Notes under the pieces: model-generated | Seen by the model: only the letters and a program-made list of their open reading frames with translations | The model's database searches: none | Told to the model about the DNA's origin: nothing | Shown here: piece after piece, positions 52,864 through 61,908 of the stretch | How positions within the stretch are numbered: the stretch's first letter is position 1 | Layout: every line of letters starts with the position of its first letter | Position numbers and translations under genes: made by a program | Assembly: GCA_963521065.1 (NCBI GenBank) | Contig: CAUQTI010000004.1 | Location: forward strand, 1 to 64,000 | Reading direction: 5' to 3' | DNA length: 64,000 nt | From: IOR16 sp963521065 | GTDB lineage: Bacteria > Bacillota > Clostridia > Peptostreptococcales > Anaerovoracaceae

Positions 52864-52890
52864 GACTGCCACTTTTACATGGCAGCCTGC
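52864..52890 (-). terminator. terminator of the DUF1538-PII operon
   Basis: GGCTGCCATG and the ACTGCCAC side pair through GCTGCCA/TGGCAGT around a short A/T loop (about 52865-52886). On the minus strand CTCTTTTT follows. Located about 70 bases past the PII-like stop. Confidence 0.7.
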
Positions 52891-52957
52891 TATCTGTTTT
52901 TTTATGAGCAGGAATTTACTCCTAAATTTCATTTAGATTGCTTCACTACTGCTTACA

Positions 52958-53626
52958 TTACTTATAAATCCCATAGGTTGTATTCACATCTTGAATAAAA
53001 ATAATCCCATTGCCAGGCTCTTCAATTTTCAATTCCTCTTTAATTGAAGTAACAATCGCTTCTGTTGCTTCCTGTTCGGAAAGAATCATGACAATTTCTC
53101 TCTCAGGTTCAATTTCCATCGAAAATAGCTTACTTGTTTCATGGACGCCAGATCCTCTGGCATTCATAATCGTGCCGCCTTTTGATCCGGCCTTCGTTGC
53201 CGCATCAACTGCACCTTCACCTTTTCCCTTATCGACAATGATTGTTATAAGATGATACATTGTATTTCCCGCACCTCTTTCCTTTTTTATATTACTGCAT
53301 GCGACACTCTTTGTTCCTAAAACACCGCAAATCGAAGTTGTAAATGCAATCCCATGATTTGGCTTGCTGAATTCAAATTCTTTATTCATCTCTTCCAATG
53401 CCCGCAAGCCGGTTTGCCTGCCAGAAACCATAAAAACAATTTCTTTTCTTACATCCGAAAGCCCCATGTAGTCTAAAATGCTGCTGTTTATAGTTCCTCG
53501 GCCCAGCGTGACAGTCCCTGCGGGAATCCCGTGTTTTTTGCCGAGCCTCACGAGCTTACTGCCTAGTCCGAAGTTTACTATAATGCAAATCAAATCAATG
53601 TCAAACACGTCTTCCTTATTGTCCAT
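52958..53626 (-). CDS. tandem PII-like protein
   Basis: 222 residues containing two PII-like ferredoxin folds, about 10-110 and 120-222. The first has 'LICIIVNFGLGSKLVRLGKKHGIPAGTVTLGRG'; the second has 'LITIIVDKGKGEGAVDAATKAGSKGGTIMNARGSG' and 'EREIVMILSEQEATEAIVTSIKE', the usual beta-alpha-beta pattern. The classical T-loop uridylylation tyrosine (RGxxY) is not seen. It overlaps the DUF1538 membrane gene by 11 bases, which fits PII proteins regulating a partner transporter. Ligand unknown. Confidence 0.82.
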   Translation of the reverse strand: MDNKEDVFDIDLICIIVNFGLGSKLVRLGKKHGIPAGTVTLGRGTINSSILDYMGLSDVRKEIVFMVSGRQTGLRALEEMNKEFEFSKPNHGIAFTTSICGVLGTKSVACSNIKKERGAGNTMYHLITIIVDKGKGEGAVDAATKAGSKGGTIMNARGSGVHETSKLFSMEIEPEREIVMILSEQEATEAIVTSIKEELKIEEPGNGIIFIQDVNTTYGIYK

Positions 53627-55109
53627 CCTGCTCTAATCCTCCTCTTTTCGATTTTATTTTAAAGATAAGACCCAGAACCTGTAATGCGATTAACGGAATC
53701 ATTGCAACCATCGCGATAATTCCAAACCCATCCACTAAAACATCTGCCCCTTCAATCCCTTCCGCAGCGCCCTGCGCAAAAGCTAAAATGAAAGTCGCGG
53801 TCATCGGTCCAGAAGCGACACCACCTGAGTCAAATGCAATTCCAACAAATAGCTTTGGAACCACATACGTCATCGCAATGGAAATAATGTATCCCGGGAG
53901 CAGATAATGCCACAGCTGTATCTCTGGAATTAAAATTCTTACAATTGATAAAGCAACTGCTAAAGCAACGCCAAGTGCCAGAGTAAACATAACTGCTTTT
54001 CTTTTTACATAGCCGCTTGTTACGTCTTCAATCTGCTGAGTCAAAACGTAAACGGCAGGCTCTGCAAGAATCGTCACCATACCTAATATAAATGCGACGA
54101 CTACAAGATATGCCGGATTATCAAGCAAGGCGAGCTTATATCCCAGTACGCTCCCAACCTCCATAAATCCAGCATTGACTCCCAGTAGAAAAAGTACAAG
54201 CCCGATAAATGTAAACAACACTCCGAACAATATTTTTCTTACCGAGGATTTCCCCATTTTAAAGGAAACCTTCTGGAAAATCAAGAAGATGATAACAATT
54301 GGTGCCAGCGCAACCGCCGATTCCCCTGCCAACCTTGGAAGGTGATGCAAAAAAGGTGCAAGAATCGATGTTGATACATCTTGTGTGCTCTCCAGTGAAC
54401 CCGCAATTTTATCTGTCTTTGACAAAAGGCTCATAAGAAGAACGGAAAGAATCGCTCCGGTAGAAGCAATCGCGATTAATCCAAAGCTATCCTTTTCAGA
54501 TGCCTTACTATCTTTTTTCAACTGTGAGACACCGATTGCAAGAGCCAAAATAAAAGGGACAGTCAAAGCACCGGTCGTCGCCCCAGACGCATCGAAGGCA
54601 ATCGCTGTAAATTCAGAGGTGCTGAATAAAGAAAGCAACAGTATCAACCCGTAAATCCCCGACAATACTTTATAGAGCGGGAAATTATATATAATTCGGG
54701 AAAGTCCTGCCGAAAGCATTACCGCAATTCCTAAAGAGACCACCCCAATAATGCTTTTCTTTGAAATTACCCCTAAAGTCACCGTATCGATCTGACCTGC
54801 TAAAATGTGAAGATCCGGCTCGGCCACAGAAATAAAGAACCCCAAAAGCAAGCCCATTAAAATCACGGTCCATACCTTGTTTGATTTTACAATTGCCGAC
54901 CCCATAGAATTACCAATCGGTGTAATTCCAATGTCTACCCCGGTCAGAAAAATGGTCAACCCTAAAATAACCAACACAGCTCCAATCAGGAACCTTATAA
55001 TCAATGGTGTTTCCATCGATATTAAAGTAAAGTTTAAAATCAATACAATAACAGTGATTGGAAAAACCGAATACAAAACTTCTTTAAATTTTTCAAATAT
55101 TATATTCAA
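53616..55109 (-). CDS. DUF1538 polytopic membrane protein (internal duplication)
   Basis: 497 residues, about 12-14 membrane segments in two similar halves. Repeated motifs: 'AEPDLHILAGQI' and 'AEPAVYVLTQQI', 'AFDASGATTGALTVPFILAL' and 'AFDSGGVASGPMTATFILAF'. This inverted- or direct-repeat layout is typical of secondary transporters, but no substrate is known for DUF1538. The start is TTG at 55109 with AAGGA about 11 bases upstream; no ATG is available near the family start. Coupled to the PII-like gene. Confidence 0.82.
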   Translation of the reverse strand: MNIIFEKFKEVLYSVFPITVIVLILNFTLISMETPLIIRFLIGAVLVILGLTIFLTGVDIGITPIGNSMGSAIVKSNKVWTVILMGLLLGFFISVAEPDLHILAGQIDTVTLGVISKKSIIGVVSLGIAVMLSAGLSRIIYNFPLYKVLSGIYGLILLLSLFSTSEFTAIAFDASGATTGALTVPFILALAIGVSQLKKDSKASEKDSFGLIAIASTGAILSVLLMSLLSKTDKIAGSLESTQDVSTSILAPFLHHLPRLAGESAVALAPIVIIFLIFQKVSFKMGKSSVRKILFGVLFTFIGLVLFLLGVNAGFMEVGSVLGYKLALLDNPAYLVVVAFILGMVTILAEPAVYVLTQQIEDVTSGYVKRKAVMFTLALGVALAVALSIVRILIPEIQLWHYLLPGYIISIAMTYVVPKLFVGIAFDSGGVASGPMTATFILAFAQGAAEGIEGADVLVDGFGIIAMVAMIPLIALQVLGLIFKIKSKRGGLEQDGQ

Positions 55110-55168
55110 ATATCAATCATCCTTTCTATGCGTTTATTAAAAAAGCCTGGAATAAACAACGTCTTTGT

Positions 55169-55201
55169 TTATAACTGTTTCTGCGACATAGCGGATTGCA
55201 T
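55169..55201 (-). other. possible 10-codon leader peptide upstream of the DUF1538 gene
   Basis: A near-perfect GGGAGGAGG (55219-55211) lies nine bases before an ATG at 55201, opening MQSAMSQKQL and TAA. The DUF1538 start is 60 bases further on. The strong site without a long gene suggests a leader peptide or a remnant. Confidence 0.25.
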
Positions 55202-55219
55202 CTTTTATGGCCTCCTCCC

Positions 55220-55658
55220 TTTATACTACAATCTCTTTTTACAACCTTTGGAAAATTTTTTTCATGCAAAGATATAAGCCCTACACAATTTTTTGCAAAT
55301 GACGATTCTGCTACAATAAAAAAATCCTCATATCAAAATTTCATCTGGTACAAGGATTCACAAAAAAACATATTTTAAAACAACGCTTTACCTGTTATTT
55401 CTTTTCAGATTCACGGTAAAGCCTCCAGTTCTTATTAAGAGCAGTCATCGTTTTTTATAGAATTCCAACGTGTTCACCGAATGTAAAAAAAGTTTAAAAC
55501 ACCCTTCAAAAGGAAAACACTTTCGTTTTGAAAAATTGTGTTTCGTCTGCTATCTTTTACCTCTTTATTATATATGTATATGAGGTCATTTTCAACGTCC
55601 TTTTCCGCTTTTCTCCTCTAAAGCTATAACTATCCGCAATTCTTTTTTATAAATAGGG
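55220..55658. other. gene-free region between divergent operons
   Basis: AT-rich. An eight-base stem with long loop (GCTTTACC near 55383 and GGTAAAGC near 55418), read leftward into GTTGTTTT, may be a weak terminator of a lost gene. A 17-codon minus-strand frame ending LYRESEKK directly precedes it. No confident gene. Confidence 0.3.
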
Positions 55659-55717
55659 TTGACAAAAAAGAAATTCTGTACTACTGTATTAGTTGAGTAG
55701 TACAATAATGCAGTAGT
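55659..55717 (+). promoter_or_regulatory. promoter and probable YtrA-type operator
   Basis: TTGACA (55659-55664), 17 bp, TACTGT (55682-55687). An inverted repeat GTACTACT (55678-55685)/AGTAGTAC (55696-55703) overlaps the -10 box, and a further CAGTAGT half-site lies at 55711-55717. The gene behind it is a GntR/YtrA regulator, so autorepression is likely. Confidence 0.7.
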
Positions 55718-55735
55718 AAAAGGAGGTTTCCTATT

Positions 55736-56110
55736 ATGCCAGACCAATTTCAGTCCAATGCACCAATCTACCTGCAATTGGTTCATAAATTTAAGCATAG
55801 AATTGTTTCGGGGGAATTAGAGGCCGGCTCAAAACTTTCATCTGTGCGTGATCTTGCCATTCGTTTTGAAGTCAATCCTAATACGATGCAACGAGCGCTT
55901 ACTGAATTAGAACGTGACGGTCTTGTCCACGCGGAACGCACCAGCGGACGCTTCATTACTAAAGATGTCCGTCTAATTCAAGAAATGCGTTCTTCCCTTG
56001 CAGAAGAGATTATAGAACAATTTTTTATGCAGATGAAAAGTTTGGGCTTTTCAGAACAAGAGTCTGCCTTATTATTTCAAAACAAAATTGAGAAAGGAAA
56101 GATAAAATGA
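55736..56110 (+). CDS. GntR-family regulator, YtrA type
   Basis: 124 residues. The GntR winged helix occupies about 10-78: 'NAPIYLQLVHKFKHRIVSGELEAGSKLSSVRDLA', 'VNPNTMQRALTELERDGLVHAERTSGRFI'. A short C-terminal dimerisation helix without ligand domain defines the YtrA branch. AGGAGG lies ten bases before the ATG. Its stop overlaps the ATPase start by four bases (ATGA). In known cases these regulators sense cell-envelope antibiotics indirectly. Confidence 0.92.
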   Translation: MPDQFQSNAPIYLQLVHKFKHRIVSGELEAGSKLSSVRDLAIRFEVNPNTMQRALTELERDGLVHAERTSGRFITKDVRLIQEMRSSLAEEIIEQFFMQMKSLGFSEQESALLFQNKIEKGKIK

Positions 56111-56838
56111 GTCAAATAAATAATTCCGAATCAACCAAACAAAATGAACTGCTTATCATTAAGAATTTATCAAAAAAGTATCAAAAAAAGCAGGCTTTGT
56201 CAAACATTAATCTTACGCTAAAAGCAGGGCACATTGTAGGATTACTCGGCCCTAACGGCAGCGGAAAAACAACCTTAATTAAAATTTTGACAGGTCTAAT
56301 CAGAGAGTATGACGGTGAAGTCACCATCCAAGGAAATAAAATCGGGCCTTCTACAAAAGCTCTTATTTCCTACCTGCCGGATCATTCTTATTTTGCAAAA
56401 TGGATGCGCCCACTCGATGTAATTTCTTTATTTAAAGATTTCTATACCGATTTTGATGAAAAAAAGTGCTTTGAAATGGTATCTCGCCTGGGTCTTGATC
56501 CAAAGCAGAAGATAATTCAGATGTCTAAAGGAATGATAGAGCGCTTCCAATTGTGTCTCGTAATGTCCAGAAATGCAAAGCTTTATGTCCTTGATGAGCC
56601 ATTAGGCGGCATTGATCCCGCATCTAGGGATTTTATTTTAGATACTATTTTAACAAATTACAACGAAGATGCAACCATCTTTATGTCAACGCACTTAATT
56701 TCAGATGTAGAACGAATTTTTGATACAGTGCTTTTTCTGAAAGATGGAGAAGTTGTCCTGAACGATGACATTGATAATATCCGCTCCTCAGAAGGAAAAT
56801 CCATTGATCAGTTATTTAGGGAGGTATTCAAATGCTAG
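56107..56838 (+). CDS. YtrB-type ABC transporter ATPase
   Basis: 243 residues: Walker A GPNGSGKTT, Walker B 'LYVLDEPLGGIDP', 'FMSTHLISDVERIFD'. The signature region is divergent, 'MSKGMIERFQLCLVM', instead of LSGGQ, as is common in YtrB/EcsA-like ATPases. It pairs with the permease encoded next, which overlaps by seven bases. Confidence 0.9.
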   Translation: MSQINNSESTKQNELLIIKNLSKKYQKKQALSNINLTLKAGHIVGLLGPNGSGKTTLIKILTGLIREYDGEVTIQGNKIGPSTKALISYLPDHSYFAKWMRPLDVISLFKDFYTDFDEKKCFEMVSRLGLDPKQKIIQMSKGMIERFQLCLVMSRNAKLYVLDEPLGGIDPASRDFILDTILTNYNEDATIFMSTHLISDVERIFDTVLFLKDGEVVLNDDIDNIRSSEGKSIDQLFREVFKC

Positions 56839-57626
56839 GAAAATTAATTAAATACGACCTTAAATCCACCTATCGAGAATTTGTGGGGATTTTTATGGCA
56901 ATGCTGCTTGGTGTCACAATCATTCCTCTTATTTTCAAATATGTAAATAATCAAATGATAAACCTAATTGCAGGTCTGGCTGCCTTTGCCATTGTCATTG
57001 CAGTTGTTGTTATAGTAATCAGCAGTCTTTTTCAGCTTTTTAATACGAATCTATTCTCAAAGCAGGGTTATTTAAGCAGAACACTTCCGGTTACATCGCG
57101 TGACATCGTAATCTCCAAGCTGATTACCAGCTCCATGTGGATTGTTTTAACCGGTATTGTCTCTATCTTCTCCTTATTACTGCTCAGTGCAATGCTTGGC
57201 GATGGGTCCTTTAAAGAGCTTCTCGCTATCAATTTTATTCCCAGCGGCAAAATCGGCTTTAGCATCCTATTGGTATGCCTGTTGATTGTTGCAGGCTGTA
57301 TCAAAGAAATGTCGAAATTATTTATGTCCTGCTCCATTTCACATTTAAAAGCATTTCATCGCTTTCGTATTCCGGCTGGTATCCTTTCCTACTTCATACT
57401 CTCCTGGATTGAAACGTTGCTTTTGCAAATTGGATTCTTTGTCATTAAGCCGTTCCTTGACAATAACACCGACTTGATCTCCCATTTAGAAACATTTGCA
57501 CAGTCACATAGCTTAGGTGCATTTAATTTTTTCATTGGAGGATGCATCCTTTATGGTCTAATCCTAATTGCCTTCTTTAGCACGAGCACCATATGGCTGC
57601 TAGACCATAGACTTGATTTAGACTAA
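56832..57626 (+). CDS. ABC transporter permease of the YtrA-type operon
   Basis: 264 residues with six hydrophobic segments ('FVGIFMAMLLGVTIIPLIF', 'LAAFAIVIAVVVIVISSLFQLF', and others) and the N-terminus 'MLGKLIKYDLKSTYREF' seen in ABC-2-like permeases beside YtrA regulators. GGGAGG lies in the end of the ATPase gene. No substrate can be read; envelope-stress protection is the known role for relatives. Confidence 0.85.
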   Translation: MLGKLIKYDLKSTYREFVGIFMAMLLGVTIIPLIFKYVNNQMINLIAGLAAFAIVIAVVVIVISSLFQLFNTNLFSKQGYLSRTLPVTSRDIVISKLITSSMWIVLTGIVSIFSLLLLSAMLGDGSFKELLAINFIPSGKIGFSILLVCLLIVAGCIKEMSKLFMSCSISHLKAFHRFRIPAGILSYFILSWIETLLLQIGFFVIKPFLDNNTDLISHLETFAQSHSLGAFNFFIGGCILYGLILIAFFSTSTIWLLDHRLDLD

Positions 57627-57651
57627 ACGCTCTGCAAGGGTTCATAAATTA

Positions 57652-57715
57652 AAAATACAATGCAGGCTTTTAAACAAAAAGATTACTTCTTGTTTAAAAG
57701 CCTGCATTGTATTTT
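57652..57715. terminator. bidirectional terminator with a perfect 26-base stem
   Basis: Arms 57652-57677 and 57690-57715 are exact reverse complements (AAAATACAATGCAGGC... and ...GCCTGCATTGTATTTT) with a 12-base loop and T-runs on both sides. It separates the YtrA operon from the converging GlnL-like gene. Confidence 0.9.
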
Positions 57716-57732
57716 CATTCTCTGCCATGCTC

Positions 57733-58566
57733 TTATTCTTCCTTACTGCACATCAAAAGCAGCCCTTCAAAAAATTTATTTACTGAAATCTTCCCCCCTG
57801 CGCCTGCCCCCTTGCCCAACGCATCCATTTCCGCTCTCACACTGGAAAAATCAAATAAGACTCCAGCATAAGACTGAAAAAATTCGTTGCTGTAGTCTTC
57901 AATCCCTAAGCTCGCGATATTAGTGAGTCCGCCTTTTATTGCTCTGCGAATTCGCTGCTTTACCATTTGCGGATTGTCTCCAATCAAGCCTTGAATTTCA
58001 TTTTCATCACATTCAAATGTACTTTTATTATTTCCTAAAAGATACATACAAATTGTCAGAATATCACTCGTGCCTTTTCCGCCAAGCATACCTAGCATTC
58101 CTAAAATATGTTTTAACTTTATCATGCTTTGATTCTCTGTCTGTGCAACTTGATTCTTATTCCTGAAAAGACGCTTGATGTGATTTAGCGTCTGCTCCAT
58201 CTCAATGCGCTCCGCTACTTTTAAAACAACATTCCTGACTTCTATTTTATTAACCGGCTTCCCAATAAAAAATTCAATCCCTGCTTCGTAAGCCTCCGCA
58301 CGCAAATCGTGATCCGTCACTTGCGAAACCATAATAAAACACAAATTGGGCATCAACGTCTTTAATTTTTTTACTAAGGTAGTCCCATCCATGATCGGCA
58401 TCAATAAATCCGCTAACACAATATCCGGCTTTGCCAGCAGAATTTCGTGAAAAGCAGTTTCTCCTTCATAAGAACTCCCAACCACCTCAGCTTCCCCATT
58501 TTCTTCAATAATACTGGTGAGAATACGCACAATATTTTTATCATCATCTACGATATAGTACTTCAT
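57733..58566 (-). CDS. GlnL-like response regulator with YcbB domain
   Basis: 277 residues. The receiver domain (1-120) has 'YIVDDDKNIV', the acceptor Asp in 'VLADLLMPIMDGTTL' and Lys in 'FFIGKPVNK'. The C-terminal half ('HILGMLGMLGGKGTSDILTICMYLL', 'QMVKQRIRRAIKGGLTNIASLG') matches the YcbB domain of GlnL-type regulators, which has an unusual helix-turn-helix. Overlaps the kinase gene by four bases. In Bacillus GlnKL senses glutamine; here the signal is unproven. Confidence 0.87.
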   Translation of the reverse strand: MKYYIVDDDKNIVRILTSIIEENGEAEVVGSSYEGETAFHEILLAKPDIVLADLLMPIMDGTTLVKKLKTLMPNLCFIMVSQVTDHDLRAEAYEAGIEFFIGKPVNKIEVRNVVLKVAERIEMEQTLNHIKRLFRNKNQVAQTENQSMIKLKHILGMLGMLGGKGTSDILTICMYLLGNNKSTFECDENEIQGLIGDNPQMVKQRIRRAIKGGLTNIASLGIEDYSNEFFQSYAGVLFDFSSVRAEMDALGKGAGAGGKISVNKFFEGLLLMCSKEE

Positions 58567-59834
58567 TCATTCTCCTCCTCAAGCAGTGCCGCATTGATTT
58601 TTATTGCAAATTTTGTACCTTTTCCTACTGTGGAATCTATAGAGATTGTTCCTGAAAAAATAGTTTCTATTATGTCTTTTACATGGTATAGGCCGATTCC
58701 TCGGCAAATGTCTCCTGTTTCTTCATTAAATTTAGTAGAAAAACCCATATTGAAGATGTATTCTAAATTCTGTTCAGAAATGCCGCTTCCATTGTCCTCT
58801 ACAAAAATATAACAAAAGTTATCTTCCTTCCGCAGGGTAATCTGAATGTAGCCGCGGTGCCGTCCTTCCAACGCCTCAATGCTGTTAAAAATCAAATTAC
58901 GTAATACGGAAACCAAATAATAATGATTCGATATATAAAAGTGATTGTCGATTTTAAAATCAAAAGAAATATCCAAACGGTTTCTTCGAATGTATTCTTT
59001 AATGTCCGGGATGATAATTGAAGCAATATCCGCAACGCTCATCTTTGTATCATTTAAAGAACGGTCATCAAACATCTCTTCCAAGCCGCGTATCACACTC
59101 AGATAATCTTTTTTTATTTCATGCACATCCTTCGCCACTTCCAAGGAATCGTTTCGAAGACTTTCCTCATACTCTCCCTTGGATAGCTCTTTATACAAGT
59201 TATAGGCTTTCTTCATTACAGTCTCAATATCTGCATTATTTTTATTCATAAAATAAATTTCACTCTTAATTTTAGAGGTAATCAACACTAAGCTACGATA
59301 TCGCTCTTCATGCTCCGTCGCCGAAAGAAGCGATTTATAGTATCCGTAAAAAAGAATCGTCCCAACCGCAATCGTAGCTCTGGAAAAAGCCACAATCGCC
59401 AATGTCTGAACAATCTCATAGCGAAATGTCTGAAACTTCATCAGTACGCTGATTTCAACTACATTGGCCACAAAATCAGAGATCATAGCCGCAATAAAAA
59501 AATTAGTCAAATTTGCATGGTAACGCTGCCAAAAAAGAAGATAAAATAAAGCCCCGTAAATAACGTAAAACATAACATCCGCCAACACTGTCGCTGCTAC
59601 ATCCGGTATGGAAACAGCGCTGATATACATAATCAGTCCCCGATAGACCGGTGACACAATTCCGGTAATCAATGCAATTTCCAGCGGATTAAATTCCCTG
59701 TTAAAATACAGAAACACCGGTAAAAGCAGAGCTGCCAGCGTAATTGTAAATCCAGGGGTATACAGATTGATGCTTACCTGAGAAGCAAGTGCAATACAGG
59801 TTGCCACAAGAAAAGTTGTTTTTATCTTCTTCAT
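58563..59834 (-). CDS. GlnK-like (YcbA-type) sensor histidine kinase
   Basis: 423 residues: six membrane helices in the first 180 residues, a Spo0B-type phospho-acceptor helix with the His in 'DVHEIKKDYLSVIRGLEEM', N-box 'NLIFNSIEALEG', G-boxes 'VEDNGSGIS' and 'ICRGIGLYHVKDII'. The membrane-embedded sensor has no large outside domain, suggesting detection of a membrane or transported signal. Lies 12 bases after the metallo-hydrolase gene. Confidence 0.87.
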   Translation of the reverse strand: MKKIKTTFLVATCIALASQVSINLYTPGFTITLAALLLPVFLYFNREFNPLEIALITGIVSPVYRGLIMYISAVSIPDVAATVLADVMFYVIYGALFYLLFWQRYHANLTNFFIAAMISDFVANVVEISVLMKFQTFRYEIVQTLAIVAFSRATIAVGTILFYGYYKSLLSATEHEERYRSLVLITSKIKSEIYFMNKNNADIETVMKKAYNLYKELSKGEYEESLRNDSLEVAKDVHEIKKDYLSVIRGLEEMFDDRSLNDTKMSVADIASIIIPDIKEYIRRNRLDISFDFKIDNHFYISNHYYLVSVLRNLIFNSIEALEGRHRGYIQITLRKEDNFCYIFVEDNGSGISEQNLEYIFNMGFSTKFNEETGDICRGIGLYHVKDIIETIFSGTISIDSTVGKGTKFAIKINAALLEEENE

Positions 59835-59846
59835 AAAATCAAACCT

Positions 59847-60728
59847 TTATTTACCTTCTGAAAATTCCTTACAAATAACGGCAATCGCGGCTTTTGTATT
59901 GATTAAAAACGCCATCAAAGGCTGCTCATTTGCAGTTTCACCCTTCCAATAGCGTTCTTTACAGGCAAGAATCATTTCCTCCTGCTCCATTCCCTTTCCG
60001 CTAAGCTCCAATATAAAATCTTTCATATCCAAAGCTGCCTCCATGGCCAAATCAAAATACTGCTCTGGAGTGATATTTCTCACAATCCCGTAATGAGGGG
60101 AACAGACCCCTTCCGGCTCAAGAGCTCTGCACCGCTCAATTGATGTAACTGTATCTTGAAATCCAGTCAAAATAGGAGAAACCATATGACGCTTCCCTAC
60201 ATAACAGCCAATGCTCTCGCTGGGAAACAAAAACTTATCTTCCTTTAAATAATAGGAAAGGGAGCAGTTGGTATGCCCTGGTGTTTCAAGAACAAGCAAG
60301 CTGCGATCACCCAGAGAAATCGTATCTCCATCCTCTACCACAAAGTCAATGCGTAAATCCTCATCGCTATACTCTAGTGGTGCATACCGTTCACCCATGT
60401 ATTTTTTTGCAGCACTTTCAGAAAGCTCTCGTATTGCTTTCAATGCACCCTGCCGCTTCAACACTGCCTGTGCATGTGCATTCCCAACACTGATTATATT
60501 GGGCCATTCCTTCCTTAAATATCCCAATCCACCGATGTGGTCATAATGCGTATGGGAAGACAGCATATAATCCAGGGGACGGTCTCCCAATGCTGATTTT
60601 ACCTTTTGAGCCATTTCGTAGGCACAATATGCCATTCCACAGTCTAATACTGCTGTTTTTTTACTTCCTATTATTACTAAGGCATCCCCTCCGGGGCCCC
60701 CTGCTACACGTATGATGTCTTTTACCAT
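59847..60728 (-). CDS. metallo-beta-lactamase-fold hydrolase
   Basis: 293 residues with the full metal-site pattern: 'SSHTHYDHIGG' (HxHxDH), 'LVLETPGHTNCS' (His), 'FPSESIGC' (acidic/serine position) and 'VCSPHYG' (His). A C-terminal helical extension follows. Cytoplasmic. The substrate cannot be inferred; it resembles generic glyoxalase II/lactonase-like members. Probably cotranscribed with the two-component genes downstream. Confidence 0.88.
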   Translation of the reverse strand: MVKDIIRVAGGPGGDALVIIGSKKTAVLDCGMAYCAYEMAQKVKSALGDRPLDYMLSSHTHYDHIGGLGYLRKEWPNIISVGNAHAQAVLKRQGALKAIRELSESAAKKYMGERYAPLEYSDEDLRIDFVVEDGDTISLGDRSLLVLETPGHTNCSLSYYLKEDKFLFPSESIGCYVGKRHMVSPILTGFQDTVTSIERCRALEPEGVCSPHYGIVRNITPEQYFDLAMEAALDMKDFILELSGKGMEQEEMILACKERYWKGETANEQPLMAFLINTKAAIAVICKEFSEGK

Positions 60729-60785
60729 TTTCTTTTCCTTCTTCCCTCTTTCCCTGATTCGAAGTCTTTATCCTTCCGCTGTTTT

Positions 60786-61877
60786 CTATATCTTATCCTC
60801 TGTTTCTTCTTGTAGCTTTCGCCTTCCAGTCTGTACTCTTATAAAATTGACAATCATAAACACGAGAAAGAGCAATCCGCAATATCCCCCAATCGGGTAC
60901 ATGAATGCAACAAGATTCGAAAACCCAAAAAGGCTCATGCAAAACCCAATAAAAGCCAAGCTCCATATATAAAGCTTTCTGTTTTTTACCTCTGGAAGCT
61001 TTGTTGTAATGCCATAAAAGGTGCTTGTTGCTGTGCTGAACACCGCAATCAAAAGAACAAAGGCATAAATCATGCGCACCCAAGGAGCCAGTTGCTCACA
61101 AAGCACAAGCATCGGCAGGGCACTTTTCGATGCACTCAACGGGTTTGTTAAGGTTGTCAAATATAAAATCAAAGAACAAACACCTAAAAAAACACCGCCA
61201 AGGATAGCTCCTCTTTGTGCTGTCCTCTTATTTTTTGCATAAATCGAACAGCTCCCCAGCATAGGGATTGCACCAGTCAAATTATACGACACAAATGCAA
61301 TTGCCGCGATAAACCAGTTTGAAGCCAATGGACTCGCTGCTACTTTTATTTCCTGATGAAAATTAAAATTATTTTTCACAATAATAAGCAGACACAAAAT
61401 TAAAGTTCCTGAAATTAATACCGGTGTTACCTTCTGCAGTCGCTTGGAGACGGTTTCAAATCCATTTATTGCAGTGAATACTGCTAAAAACATTAAAAGC
61501 AGGCTCCCGAGAACGCGATGGACGCCAAACTGCTCATGAAATAAAGCACCGCCTGCCGCCAGCATAGAAAAGTAGGCCATAAAAAGAAATGCCGACATAA
61601 TGACTCCTACCAATGCTTCTGAAGCCTTATTGTCCATAGGAAAAATCAGTTTACTCATGTCATTTGTTTTCAACACGCTTCCAATCGTAACCGTCATATA
61701 TCCAAACCCCATAAAAATAAAGGTACTTAAAAATAACCCTAAAGCTCCATATTTTCCAAATACTCCGAAAAATTGCCACATTTCTTTTCCAGAAGCAAAA
61801 CCGGCTCCCATCAACGCTCCTATGTATAAAAAACCAATATGCAGTGCTGACAACTCTACTTTTTTCTCTTCTTCCAT
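60786..61877 (-). CDS. YkvI-family membrane transporter
   Basis: 363 residues, about 10-11 membrane helices. 'ALHIGFLYIGALMGAGFASGKEMWQFFGVFG' is the characteristic first helix, with a glycine-rich unwound segment as in amino-acid/Na+ symporters of the APC superfamily. No substrate is established for YkvI. Set 57 bases before the metallo-hydrolase gene and 31 bases after rarD. Confidence 0.83.
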   Translation of the reverse strand: MEEEKKVELSALHIGFLYIGALMGAGFASGKEMWQFFGVFGKYGALGLFLSTFIFMGFGYMTVTIGSVLKTNDMSKLIFPMDNKASEALVGVIMSAFLFMAYFSMLAAGGALFHEQFGVHRVLGSLLLMFLAVFTAINGFETVSKRLQKVTPVLISGTLILCLLIIVKNNFNFHQEIKVAASPLASNWFIAAIAFVSYNLTGAIPMLGSCSIYAKNKRTAQRGAILGGVFLGVCSLILYLTTLTNPLSASKSALPMLVLCEQLAPWVRMIYAFVLLIAVFSTATSTFYGITTKLPEVKNRKLYIWSLAFIGFCMSLFGFSNLVAFMYPIGGYCGLLFLVFMIVNFIRVQTGRRKLQEETEDKI

Positions 61878-61908
61878 TCTAAATCTGCCTCCAAATGCTT
61901 CTGTTTTT

